A stretch of DNA of 64,000 bases from Flavobacterium azooxidireducens. GTDB lineage: Bacteria > Bacteroidota > Bacteroidia > Flavobacteriales > Flavobacteriaceae. The notes beneath the pieces were generated by a model, which did no database searches, had not been told where the DNA came from, and saw only the letters and a list, made by a program, of their open reading frames with translations. The DNA lies in the NCBI RefSeq assembly GCF_023195775.1, contig NZ_CP096205.1, positions 1,116,001 to 1,180,000 on the forward strand, in the 5' to 3' direction. The translations under genes were made by a program, and so were the position numbers. Shown in pieces: positions 53,888 through 62,252 of this stretch (the stretch's first letter is position 1; each line of letters opens with the position of its first letter).

Positions 53888-55264
53888 ATGAAAAGAATAC
53901 TACAATTATGTGTTTTACTGTTTGCATCAAGTGTTTTCTCGCAAACAGTTGGTTTGCAAACGTTTGCTTCCGGTTTTTCGAGTCCGGTTGCTCTAGTGAA
54001 TGCAGGTGACGACCGTTTATTTGTGGTGCAACGAGGCGGTTTAATCCGTATTGTCAATGCAAACGGAACAATTAATACTACGCCGTTTTTATCCTTAACG
54101 TCAATCATTACTGCAGGTGGCGAACGCGGCTTGTTGGGCTTGGCTTTTCACCCTGATTATGCCACTAACGGACGCTTTTATGTGAATTACACCCGTTCTG
54201 GTGACGGAGCCACAGTAATTGCAAAATATACGGTGAGCACTACCGATCCAAACGTTGCCAATTCCGCTAGTGCCGAAATACTGTTGACTATTGCTCAACC
54301 GTTTTCTAATCACAATGGTGGTTCGCTTAATTTTGGTCCTGATGGTTATTTATACATTGGTATGGGCGATGGCGGTAGCGGTGGCGATCCTAATGGATAT
54401 GGACAAAACCTGAACTCCTTGTTAGGCAAAATGCTTCGTATTGATGTAGATGGCGAAACCGGTTATGCAATTCCGGCAGACAACCCCTATGTTGGCATTG
54501 CCGGCGAAGATGAAATCTGGGCTGTTGGTGTGCGAAACCCTTGGAAATTCTCTTTCGACAGGCTAACCGGTGACATCTGGATTGCCGATGTGGGTCAGAA
54601 TGCTATTGAAGAAATCAACAAAGCAACTTCCACCGAAGCGGGTTTAAATTACGGTTGGCGTTGTTATGAAGGAAATTCTGCCTATAATACTTCTGGCTGT
54701 GGAGCTTCGTCTAATTATACTTTTCCTATTGCACAGTACACGCATGCATCTACGGGTGGCTGCTCATTAACAGGAGGTTATGTGTACCGAGGAACAACCT
54801 ATCCTGCACTTCAAAACAAATATGTTTTTGCCGATTATTGCAACAATAAAATTGGCTATATCGATGTGGATGGAGGCCCAATTACATGGACAGCCAATGC
54901 TTTTTCAGGAAATGTGGTTTCGTTTGGCGAAGATGTGAATGGCGAATTATATTGGGTCGGTATTTCGAATGGTGTGATTTCCAGAGTAATTGACACGAGT
55001 TTAAGTACAAATGATTTTCAACAAAATGGTTTGAGTTTATATCCTAATCCTGCCAATAATTCATTTACAATTCAGAATTCTAATTTGTTGAATTTAAACG
55101 AATTGACTATTTATGATTCGATGGGAAAAAGAGTTGCCAATCAAAAAATGGGTAACTTAGAATTGACTACTGTTGCTATTGATAACCTTACATCGGGATT
55201 GTATTTTGTTTCTGTTGAGGATGTGAATGGAGGTAGTTTTACTAGTAAATTGGTGGTGAAGTAA
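53888..55264 (+). CDS. Secreted PQQ-type sugar dehydrogenase with T9SS tail
   Basis: The 458-residue protein has a signal peptide (1-19) and a six-bladed glucose/sorbosone dehydrogenase propeller (about 20-365). Motifs are RLFVVQRGG, ERGLLGLAFHPDY, HNGGSLNFGPDGYLYIGMGD, GVRNPWKFSFD and DVGQNAIEEIN. A type A T9SS sorting domain follows (from LYPNPANN, about 385-458, ending SKLVVK). The enzyme family oxidises aldose sugars with PQQ outside the cell. Whether PQQ is made by this organism cannot be told from the window. Confidence 0.9.
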   Translation: MKRILQLCVLLFASSVFSQTVGLQTFASGFSSPVALVNAGDDRLFVVQRGGLIRIVNANGTINTTPFLSLTSIITAGGERGLLGLAFHPDYATNGRFYVNYTRSGDGATVIAKYTVSTTDPNVANSASAEILLTIAQPFSNHNGGSLNFGPDGYLYIGMGDGGSGGDPNGYGQNLNSLLGKMLRIDVDGETGYAIPADNPYVGIAGEDEIWAVGVRNPWKFSFDRLTGDIWIADVGQNAIEEINKATSTEAGLNYGWRCYEGNSAYNTSGCGASSNYTFPIAQYTHASTGGCSLTGGYVYRGTTYPALQNKYVFADYCNNKIGYIDVDGGPITWTANAFSGNVVSFGEDVNGELYWVGISNGVISRVIDTSLSTNDFQQNGLSLYPNPANNSFTIQNSNLLNLNELTIYDSMGKRVANQKMGNLELTTVAIDNLTSGLYFVSVEDVNGGSFTSKLVVK

Positions 55265-55290
55265 TTCTATTCACGACATACTTACCTCAA

Positions 55291-55344
55291 ACTTGTCATT
55301 CCGTAGGAATCTCATATAACGGTGATTCCTACGGAATGACAAGT
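55291..55344. repeat. Perfect 21-bp inverted repeat of the IS110 target family
   Basis: Arms 55291-55311 and 55324-55344 are perfect complements with a 12-nt loop. The right arm, GATTCCTACGGAATGACAAG, resembles the IS110 target formed by joining GATT-Y-CTCCTTCGTC and GGAATGACAAG. It may also terminate the dehydrogenase transcript, 27 bp upstream. Confidence 0.75.
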
Positions 55345-55363
55345 TTATGGGGAATTTTTATTC

Positions 55364-55688
55364 TTTTTTTGCCACAAAGAAATTAAGGCACAAAGTTTTT
55401 GATTGCTTTTTACAAGAAGATCGGAAAACTGTGTCTTAAAACTGTACCTGAGATTAAACGTCCTTAAATGGAACACGGATTGAACGGATTTGCTACGCAA
55501 AACGCGGATTTTTACAGATTTTGACAGCTTCGCTATAATGGATTAAAGCGGATTCATTACTGCTAATTAAGTGCAATATTACTACGCCCAGTCTCCCTCT
55601 CCTTTGGAGAGTCCCGAGGCTTCGGGAGGGGTGAGGATTTTTTGCCACAAAGAAGTTAAGGCACAAAGTTTTTGATTACTTTTTACAG
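55364..55688. repeat. Direct repeats and degenerate intergenic repeats
   Basis: A 51-bp direct repeat lies at 55364-55414 and 55638-55688, with core TTTGCCACAAAG-A-R-TTAAGG. Between them are an ACACGGATT/AACGGATTT-type stretch (about 55471-55560) and a hairpin with CTCTCC-TTT-GGAGAG (55598-55613). The stretch is a dense run of dispersed repeats without genes, just before the second IS110 copy. Confidence 0.65.
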
Positions 55689-55725
55689 GATTGTGTAAAA
55701 CTGGGACTGAGATTTCTCCTTCGTC

Positions 55726-55902
55726 CTTTAGATTTGTTTTTAGAAAAAATCAATAAATTTATGATTGAGAAAGGAAGCAAAAGTACACTATTCCTGCGTC
55801 AGAGTTAATTACTCATATTTCGATTAAGACTTTAGCTTCCCTTTTCATCAAAGACTCAAATAGAAATTAGGGAACCAGACCCATTATTAAGGAGTTGAGC
55901 TT
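55726..55902 (+). ncRNA. Candidate bridge RNA in the left end of IS110 copy B
   Basis: Arms 55769-55784 and 55829-55846 (GGAAGC/GCTTCC core with AAAGT/ACTTT and GAAA/TTTC on either side, small bulges) close a 44-nt loop. Within the loop CCTGCGTC (55793-55800) matches the last 8 bases of the left target flank, CCTTCGTC (55718-55725), at 7 of 8 positions, as expected for a left target guide. A right guide is less clear. RNA ends are not visible. Confidence 0.5.
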
Positions 55903-56922
55903 ATGATGAATTTCTCAAATCACTTGTTTAACGTTAAAAGCAAAGTTATGAAAAACATTATTATTGGCATTGACATCAGTAAGAAGACTTTAGACATTTG
56001 TATCAAAGATGAAAAAGTTTCCTATTTTACTATTGAAAACAAAGTACAGAGTATTAAGCGTTTTTTTAAAATTTATTCTACTAGCTATCCTATTGTAGCT
56101 ATGGAAAATACGGGTAAATATAATTGGAATTTGTTGCAGGTCTTGGAATCTCACAACTTTAAAGTTTATATCATATCACCCTTACACTTAAAGAAGAGTA
56201 TGGGCCTTACAAGAGGAAAAAATGACAAGGTTGATGCACTTCGAATTTGTAATTTTATCGAGAAGAACCATCAAGAAATTACACCATGGAAACCTTCATC
56301 CTTGACAATCAGAAAAATTAAAGTACTGCTTACAGAAAGAGCAGCAAGAATAAAAATGAGAAAACAATTGACGAGCCAGCAGGATGACTACAAACTGATG
56401 AAAGGAATTAATATGGACAAGGAATTGCTGAAATTAAATTTGCAACTTGTTAAGAGTATTGATATTCAAATTAAAAACATAGAAAAAAGTATAGAAGAAG
56501 TTATCTCTAGTGAATCAGATTTAAAAAATAATTATCAATTGATGAAGTCTGTTCCTGGTGTAGGTAAAGTGCTCTCGTGGATTATTTTGGCAAAAACGGA
56601 AGGGTTTACAACTATAACAGATCCAAGGAAAATGGCCTGTTATAGCGGAGTTGTTCCTTTTGATTTTCAGTCAGGCACATCAATAAAGCGAAGATCCGGA
56701 GTGTCAAGGCTTGCTGATAAAACAGTTAAAAGTGTCTTGCATCTAGGAGCGATGAGTGCTATTAGGAATGATAATGACTTAAGAAATTATTATCTTCGAA
56801 AAGTAGAAGAAGGTAAAAATAAAATGAGCGTTATAAATGCAGTTAGAAACAAAATAATACATAGGGTTTTTGCAGTAATTAAAAACCAAATTCCTTATCA
56901 AAAAAATTTGGTTTTATCATAG
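55903..56922 (+). CDS. IS110-family transposase (copy B)
   Basis: The 339-residue DEDD recombinase differs from the copy A product at two positions: Pro for Gln before WKPSS, and Asp for Glu in the SES-LKN segment. All RuvC-like acidic residues (GIDISK, MENTG, RGKNDKVDA) and the C-terminal QSGTS segment are intact. AAGGAG lies 10 bp before the start, unusual for a phylum that rarely uses such sites, but its use is uncertain. The element is bounded by repeats on the left and aldo/keto reductase on the right. Confidence 0.95.
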   Translation: MMNFSNHLFNVKSKVMKNIIIGIDISKKTLDICIKDEKVSYFTIENKVQSIKRFFKIYSTSYPIVAMENTGKYNWNLLQVLESHNFKVYIISPLHLKKSMGLTRGKNDKVDALRICNFIEKNHQEITPWKPSSLTIRKIKVLLTERAARIKMRKQLTSQQDDYKLMKGINMDKELLKLNLQLVKSIDIQIKNIEKSIEEVISSESDLKNNYQLMKSVPGVGKVLSWIILAKTEGFTTITDPRKMACYSGVVPFDFQSGTSIKRRSGVSRLADKTVKSVLHLGAMSAIRNDNDLRNYYLRKVEEGKNKMSVINAVRNKIIHRVFAVIKNQIPYQKNLVLS

Positions 56923-56993
56923 AAATCGGAATGACAAGATTGCGGGGTATCCTGCGACTTTTAACAAACGTCAGATAACCGACAACCGATAAC

Positions 56994-58028
56994 TCAAGGT
57001 GCCGGATTCGGAATCATTTCTTGTATCGCATCAATTTCTTTTAAAATTTCTTCTGAAAGAACAATTTCATGTGAATCAATGTTTTCTTTTAGTTGTGCTA
57101 AGGAAGTGGCTCCAATAATTGTGCTCATCACAAACTGTTGCTGTTGCACAAAAGCCAATGCCATTTGCGTTAATGTTAAGTCGTGACTTTGAGCTAATTC
57201 TTGGTATAATTTGGTAGCTTTAGTTGCGTTTTCAGAAGTGTAGCGAGTGAATTGCGGAAACAAATCTATTCGGGAATTGGATTGTGTTCCGTTTAAATGT
57301 TTGCCGGATAAAATGCCGAAACCAAGCGGAGAATAAGCCATTAAACCGATATTTTCTCGCATGCAAACTTCGGTCAAACCTACTTCGAACAATCGATTTA
57401 ATAGTGAATACGGATTTTGAATTGTGGCAATTCGCGGTAAATTATGTTTTTCGCTTTCGCTGATGAATTTCATCACTGCCCACGGAGCTTCGTTAGAAAC
57501 ACCAATGTGCCGAATCTTTCCGGCTTTGATTAATTCATCATAAACAGATAAAACTTCAGCAAAATTTTCTTTCCAATTGGTATCAATTCCGGTCAGCCCC
57601 CTCCTCCCAAACATATTCATCACCCGTTCCGGCCAATGCATTTGGTATAAATCAATGTAATCGGTTTGCAGGTTTTTCAAACTTAAATCAACCGCTTCTT
57701 TGATGCTTTTTGCGGAGAAATCAAGTGGTTTTCTGATGTATTCCATCCCACGATTGGGCCCGGCTATTTTGGTGGCAATTACTAAATCGTCACGTTTACC
57801 TCTTTTGTTTAACCAACTACCAATGAATCGTTCGGTACTTCCTAACGTTTCTTTTCGGGAAGCGATAGGATACATTTCTGCCGTATCAATAAAATTGATT
57901 CCGTGAGAAACAGCATAATCCAATTGTTCATGAGCTTCGCTTTCGGAGTTTTGTTCGCCAAAAGTCATCGTTCCTAAACAAATTTTACTGATTTTTAGGG
58001 AGGTATTGGGGATTGTGGTGGTTTTCAT
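56994..58028 (-). CDS. tas: Aldo/keto reductase, Tas-like
   Basis: This NADPH-dependent oxidoreductase of 344 residues has the TIM-barrel tetrad D48, Y53, K87 and H131 (IDTAEMYP, IATKIAG, YQMHWPE). The opening LGTMTFGEQNSE closely matches E. coli Tas. It probably reduces aldehydes or ketones; its physiological substrate is unknown. It stands alone, downstream of the IS copy and convergent with its transposase. Confidence 0.88.
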   Translation of the reverse strand: MKTTTIPNTSLKISKICLGTMTFGEQNSESEAHEQLDYAVSHGINFIDTAEMYPIASRKETLGSTERFIGSWLNKRGKRDDLVIATKIAGPNRGMEYIRKPLDFSAKSIKEAVDLSLKNLQTDYIDLYQMHWPERVMNMFGRRGLTGIDTNWKENFAEVLSVYDELIKAGKIRHIGVSNEAPWAVMKFISESEKHNLPRIATIQNPYSLLNRLFEVGLTEVCMRENIGLMAYSPLGFGILSGKHLNGTQSNSRIDLFPQFTRYTSENATKATKLYQELAQSHDLTLTQMALAFVQQQQFVMSTIIGATSLAQLKENIDSHEIVLSEEILKEIDAIQEMIPNPAP

Positions 58029-58038
58029 TTTTATCTTT

Positions 58039-58117
58039 TGAGGTGCTAAGGTGCTAAGGTTCTAAGGAACTGAGGTAGAAAACCTTAGTGTCTTAGAACC
58101 TTTGTCCCTCAGAACCT
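58039..58117. repeat. Inverted repeat with CTAAGG units
   Basis: AAGGTTCTAAG at 58056-58066 pairs perfectly with 58092-58102, and the flanks GGTGCTAAG and CTCAGAACC add partial pairing. The AAGGTTCTAAGG unit also occurs near 25483-25494. It lies between two same-strand genes and could end the OmpA transcript. Confidence 0.6.
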
Positions 58118-58121
58118 AATA

Positions 58122-59087
58122 TTACAAATCATTCAACATTTTAGAAATTTCATCCAATTTCGGAGTCAAAATAATTTCGATTCTGCGGTTTTTGGCTTTG
58201 TTTTCTGGAGAATCATTTGCCATTAACGGTGCAAATTCACCACGTCCGGCAGCGGTTAAATTTTCTTTTAAAACACCTTTGTTTTCGGCTAAGATGTTCA
58301 CAATGGCTGTTGCTCTTTTGGTCGATAAATCCCAGTTGTTTTCAATTCCTCCACCAATAGAACCTAAGATTTTATCATTGTCGGTGTGACCTTCAATTAA
58401 TACGGTGATGTCCGGGTTTTGAGCAAGTACTTTTCCAACCTCAACAACGGCTCTTTTTCCTTCGGTACCAACCGCCCAACTTCCGGTTTGGAATAGTAAT
58501 TTATTTTCCATGGAAACATAGACTTTTCCGTTTTTTTGTTCCACGGTAAGTCCTTTTCCTTCAAAACTATTTAAGGCTTTGGAAAGTGTTTCTTTCAGTT
58601 TTCGCATGCTTTCTTCTTTTGATGAAATCATGTTTTCTAAATCGGTTACCCGTTGCGAACGGTCTTTTAAATCGGCTTGCAATTTATTTAAACGCTCTTG
58701 TTCGGCTGCTAATGCTTTTTCTTTGGCATCCAATTGAGCTAATAATTCTCTGTTTTTCTTCATATTGGCTTGCAAGGCTTCATCCGAATTTTTTTCTAAT
58801 GCAGCGTACGAAGTTTGTAATGTTTTTAAATTATTGGAAGCGGTGGTGTAATCATTTAGTAATTTATCACGTTCGGCTTTTACTTTTGCTAATTCATCTT
58901 GGTTTAACTTTAAATCATTTTCTAATTTATTTTTAGTTTTTTCCAAGTCGTGATTTTCATCCGATAATTCACGTTGCTGCTTTTTTAAGGTAGCGTATTT
59001 TCCTTCTAATTCATTGAACACTTTTTTGGAAACACATGAAGCAGACAAAGCTGCCACAAGCAGAAGAAATGAAACTTTTTTAATCAT
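58122..59087 (-). CDS. OmpA-family lipoprotein with coiled coil
   Basis: The 321-residue lipoprotein has lipobox LSASC (Cys18), a long coiled coil (about 25-180, heptads rich in Lys, Glu and Leu) and a C-terminal OmpA peptidoglycan-binding domain (about 195-315; LIEGHTDND, LSTKRATAIVNIL, NRRIEIIL). It should anchor the outer membrane to peptidoglycan across a spacer. It follows the exonuclease gene by 24 bp on the same strand. Confidence 0.9.
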   Translation of the reverse strand: MIKKVSFLLLVAALSASCVSKKVFNELEGKYATLKKQQRELSDENHDLEKTKNKLENDLKLNQDELAKVKAERDKLLNDYTTASNNLKTLQTSYAALEKNSDEALQANMKKNRELLAQLDAKEKALAAEQERLNKLQADLKDRSQRVTDLENMISSKEESMRKLKETLSKALNSFEGKGLTVEQKNGKVYVSMENKLLFQTGSWAVGTEGKRAVVEVGKVLAQNPDITVLIEGHTDNDKILGSIGGGIENNWDLSTKRATAIVNILAENKGVLKENLTAAGRGEFAPLMANDSPENKAKNRRIEIILTPKLDEISKMLNDL

Positions 59088-59111
59088 TTTGTTATTTATT
59101 TGAGGTTTTTG

Positions 59112-59873
59112 TTAATCAATTTCTACTAAAATCGGACAATGATCCGAATGTTTGGCTTCCGGAAGAATGACCGCTCTTTTTAATCGGTCTCGCATGGGTT
59201 CGCTCACCAAATGATAATCAATCCGCCATCCTTTGTTGTTGTTTCGGGCATTCGCACGGTAACTCCACCACGAATAATGATGCGGTTCTTTATTAAAATG
59301 ACGGAAACTGTCAATGAATCCACTTTTCATAAAACCATCAATCCATTTTCGTTCAGAAGGCAAAAATCCGGAAACAGTGGCATTTCTAATCGGGTCGTGA
59401 ATATCAATTGCTTCGTGACAAATATTGTAGTCGCCGGCAATAATTAAGTTTGGAATGTCAACTTTCAATGCATTAGTATACATTTGAAAATCATCCATAT
59501 ATTTGAATTTATGATCTAATCGGTCAATATTTGTTCCCGATGGAAGGTATAAACTCATTACAGAAAAATCTTCAAAATCGGCTCTCAGATTTCTACCTTC
59601 AAAATCCATTTCGGGAATTCCTGTTCCGAAAACTACATTTTTTGGTTCTGTTTTAGATAAAATGGCAACTCCACTATACCCTTTTTTTTGAGCCGAAAAA
59701 TAATATTGATAAGGATAGCCCGCTTCGGTAATAGCTTCTGTAGGAATTTGATCCTCAGTAGCTTTAATTTCTTGTAGACAAATAATATCAGGATTTGCCT
59801 GTTTGAGCCAATCTAAAAAACCTTTGGTTATGGCAGCACGAATTCCGTTTACATTATAGGAAATAATTCTCAT
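59112..59873 (-). CDS. xth: Exodeoxyribonuclease III
   Basis: This is an AP endonuclease and 3'-exonuclease of base excision repair, 253 residues. The conserved residues are N7 (SYNVNGIR), E35 (CLQEIKA), GDYNICH (Asp and Asn) and the final SDHCPILVEID with the catalytic His. Complete length. It is first in a probable two-gene unit with the OmpA lipoprotein. Confidence 0.95.
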   Translation of the reverse strand: MRIISYNVNGIRAAITKGFLDWLKQANPDIICLQEIKATEDQIPTEAITEAGYPYQYYFSAQKKGYSGVAILSKTEPKNVVFGTGIPEMDFEGRNLRADFEDFSVMSLYLPSGTNIDRLDHKFKYMDDFQMYTNALKVDIPNLIIAGDYNICHEAIDIHDPIRNATVSGFLPSERKWIDGFMKSGFIDSFRHFNKEPHHYSWWSYRANARNNNKGWRIDYHLVSEPMRDRLKRAVILPEAKHSDHCPILVEID

Positions 59874-59981
59874 TAAAATTTGTGATAAAGTTTTTCAAAA
59901 ATAGTTAAAAACCTTGAGTATCAAAACCACAATTCAATATTATAATAAATGTTTAACAACTTACAGTTTTTGTTTATTTTT

Positions 59982-60014
59982 TTGAATTTGATACTGTCAG
60001 AATTACTATATTTG
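59982..60014 (+). promoter_or_regulatory. Promoter of the OlsF-like gene
   Basis: TTG (59982-59984), 22 bp, then TATATTTG (60007-60014) fits the Bacteroidota consensus, with a slightly long spacer. A second TTG at 59988 would give 16 bp. The start codon is 37 bp downstream. Confidence 0.6.
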
Positions 60015-60051
60015 TTACTTTCACCAAAACCACACAAACAATAAATAACGA

Positions 60052-61848
60052 ATGGGGTTAGTTACCGCGAAAGAAGTTGCCAAAGCAATAAATGTTGATA
60101 AATATGGTTTCATTGGCACATCCATTGGTTGGTTGCTTATGAAGGTATTGAAGATTTCTACGTTAAACAAAATCTACAATCGAAATAAACATTTATCGGA
60201 AGTAACTTTTCTCAATAGCATTTTAGATGAATTTCAGATAAAATTTGAAATTCCCGAAGAAGATTTAAAACGCCTCCCTAAAGAAGGTCCGTATATCACC
60301 GTTTCCAATCATCCGCTGGGTGGAATTGACGGTATTTTATTGTTGAAATTAATGTTGGAACGTGAACCCAATTTTAAAATTATAGCTAATTTTTTGTTGC
60401 ACAGAATCGAACCGATGAAACCGTATATTATGCCGGTGAATCCGTTTGAAAATCATAAAGATGCCAAATCCAGTGTGGTCGGAATCAAAGAAACGCTCCG
60501 TCACTTGAGCGATGGAAAACCATTGGGAATGTTTCCTGCCGGAGAAGTTTCAACGTATAAAGATGGTGTTTTAGTAGTGGATAAACCGTGGGAAGAAGGA
60601 GCAATTAAAGTAATCCGAAAAGCTCAAGTTCCGGTTGTTCCGATTTATTTTCACGCAAAAAACAGTCGGTTATTTTACTTCTTATCGAGTTTGAATGATA
60701 CGTTTCGAACAGCAAAATTACCTTCGGAATTATTAACTCAGAAGAAACGTGTAATTAAAGTTCGAATCGGAAAACCAATTTCAGTAGCTGAACAAAATGA
60801 ATACGAAAGTATTGAATCGTATTCAGAATTTCTCAGAAAAAAGACGTACATGCTTGCCAATGCATTTGAAAAGGGCAATAAATTGTTAGCAGCACCAAGC
60901 TTGAAATTCCCAAAAAGCCCGAAAGAAATTGCCAAACCTGCCAATCAGGATAAAATTTTGGAAGAGATGGCTGTTATCAAAAGCATTAGCGAATGTCGAT
61001 TATTACAAAGTAAAAATTACCAAGTTTATTTGGTTACGGCCGATCAAATTCCGAATATTTTGCACGAAATTGGTCGATTACGTGAAATTACGTTTAGAGC
61101 AATCGGCGAAGGCACAAATGAATCACTCGATTTAGATCAATACGACAAATACTATCATCACATGTTTTTGTGGGATGATGAAGCTCAAATGATTGCGGGA
61201 GCTTACCGAATGGGATTTGGTTCAAAGATTTATACAAAATACGGTATTGATGGATTTTATCTACATGAGTTGTTCCGTTTTGAACCCGAGTTATATGATA
61301 TGATGAGCAAATCCATCGAAATGGGTCGGGCATTCATTATTGAAGAATACCAGCAAAAACCAATGCCTTTATTTTTGTTATGGAAAGGAATTGTGCACAC
61401 CACGCTACGTTATCCGGAACACAAATTTTTAATCGGCGGCGTGAGCATCAGTAATCAATTTTCAGATTTCTCCAAATCATTGATGATTGAGTTTATGAAA
61501 TCGCATTATTATGATCCATATATTGCTCAATACATTCATCCGAAAAAGGAATATAAAGTGAAACTGAAAGATGCAGACAAAGACTTTGTATTTAATGAAA
61601 CGGAAGCCGATTTGAACAAATTTGACAAAATTATTGACGAAGTTGAACCCGGCAATTTGCGTTTACCGGTTTTAATTAAGAAGTACATCAAACAGAATGC
61701 TCGTGTGGTTGCATTTAATGTCGATCCGCTTTTTAACAATGCGGTCGACGGATTAATGTATATTCGGATTTCTGATATTCCGGAAAGCACCGTTAAACCG
61801 GTGATGGAAGAATTCCAAGCCGAGTTGGAGAAAAAAGATAAAGGTTAA
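60052..61848 (+). CDS. olsF: Two-domain acyltransferase, OlsF-like (ornithine/amino-acid lipid synthesis)
   Basis: The 598-residue protein has an N-terminal PlsC-type O-acyltransferase domain (about 60-270) with SNHPLGGID (H87, D93), FPAGEVS and VVPIYFHAKNSR. A C-terminal GNAT-like N-acyltransferase domain of the OlsB/hemolysin type follows (about 310-560; LREITFRAIGEGTN, LHELFRFEPE, SIEMGRAFI, GGVSISNQF). This layout matches OlsF, the bifunctional ornithine lipid synthase studied in Serratia and Flavobacterium. The amino acid used (ornithine, glycine or other) cannot be read from sequence. It has its own promoter and terminator. Confidence 0.82.
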   Translation: MGLVTAKEVAKAINVDKYGFIGTSIGWLLMKVLKISTLNKIYNRNKHLSEVTFLNSILDEFQIKFEIPEEDLKRLPKEGPYITVSNHPLGGIDGILLLKLMLEREPNFKIIANFLLHRIEPMKPYIMPVNPFENHKDAKSSVVGIKETLRHLSDGKPLGMFPAGEVSTYKDGVLVVDKPWEEGAIKVIRKAQVPVVPIYFHAKNSRLFYFLSSLNDTFRTAKLPSELLTQKKRVIKVRIGKPISVAEQNEYESIESYSEFLRKKTYMLANAFEKGNKLLAAPSLKFPKSPKEIAKPANQDKILEEMAVIKSISECRLLQSKNYQVYLVTADQIPNILHEIGRLREITFRAIGEGTNESLDLDQYDKYYHHMFLWDDEAQMIAGAYRMGFGSKIYTKYGIDGFYLHELFRFEPELYDMMSKSIEMGRAFIIEEYQQKPMPLFLLWKGIVHTTLRYPEHKFLIGGVSISNQFSDFSKSLMIEFMKSHYYDPYIAQYIHPKKEYKVKLKDADKDFVFNETEADLNKFDKIIDEVEPGNLRLPVLIKKYIKQNARVVAFNVDPLFNNAVDGLMYIRISDIPESTVKPVMEEFQAELEKKDKG

Positions 61849-61853
61849 AAAAG

Positions 61854-61876
61854 AAAAAGTCCCTAAGGGACTTTTT
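61854..61876. terminator. Bidirectional terminator
   Basis: Arms AAAAAGTCCCT and AGGGACTTTTT are perfect 11-bp complements around one base. It serves the acyltransferase gene and the convergent TM2 gene. Confidence 0.85.
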
Positions 61877-61882
61877 TTATGC

Positions 61883-62206
61883 CTAAAACCAAGGTCTTTT
61901 GTTTAGCTGATAAGTAGTATAAAATTCTTCGTCTGATTTAGTTAGGTAAATAATTCCTTCTATCAAACCTATTAATCCCGGAATCCAAATAATGAAAACG
62001 CCTACTAACAAACAAATTGTGGCATAACCAACAATTGAAATAGACAATAAAATTATTCCTTCCTGATTATATCCAAGAATAAATTTGTGAACGCCCAGCG
62101 AACCTAATAAAATAGCTAGAATACCGGCCAATATCTTTTTATTCTCTTGTCTTGGTAAATCATGATTTGGTTTATTCCAGTCTTCTGTAGGTCGAGTTGT
62201 CTCCAT
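61883..62206 (-). CDS. TM2-domain membrane protein
   Basis: I start at the Met at 62206 (METTRPTEDWNK), giving 107 residues. A longer frame starting at 62359 overlaps the next gene and adds an unlikely extension. The TM2 domain (about 28-95) has the family pattern KKILAGILAILLGSLGVHKF, a glycine-rich first helix, GYNQEGIILL and a second hydrophobic helix pair ending LIEGIIYLTKSDEEF. Function of bacterial TM2 proteins is largely unknown. Confidence 0.85.
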   Translation of the reverse strand: METTRPTEDWNKPNHDLPRQENKKILAGILAILLGSLGVHKFILGYNQEGIILLSISIVGYATICLLVGVFIIWIPGLIGLIEGIIYLTKSDEEFYTTYQLNKRPWF

Positions 62207-62252
62207 AAAATTTGATTGATTAAGTTGAAAAATGATTATAAAAATATAAAAA

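Larger units (their letters stand above)
55726..56927 (+). mobile_element. IS110-family insertion sequence, copy B (1202 bp)
   Basis: The element has the same length as the one at 2556-3757, with only scattered base differences. It is flanked by GAGATTTCTCCTTCGTC on the left and GGAATGACAAG on the right, the same target halves as copy A. No target duplication is evident. It is in the opposite chromosomal orientation to copy A, so recombination between the two could invert the 52 kb between them. Confidence 0.9.

Noticed and set aside
55364..55688. Repeats before IS copy B considered as a CRISPR or an attachment site
   Set aside because: There are only two copies 274 bp apart, with unrelated sequence between and no integrase; they match dispersed repeats seen elsewhere.
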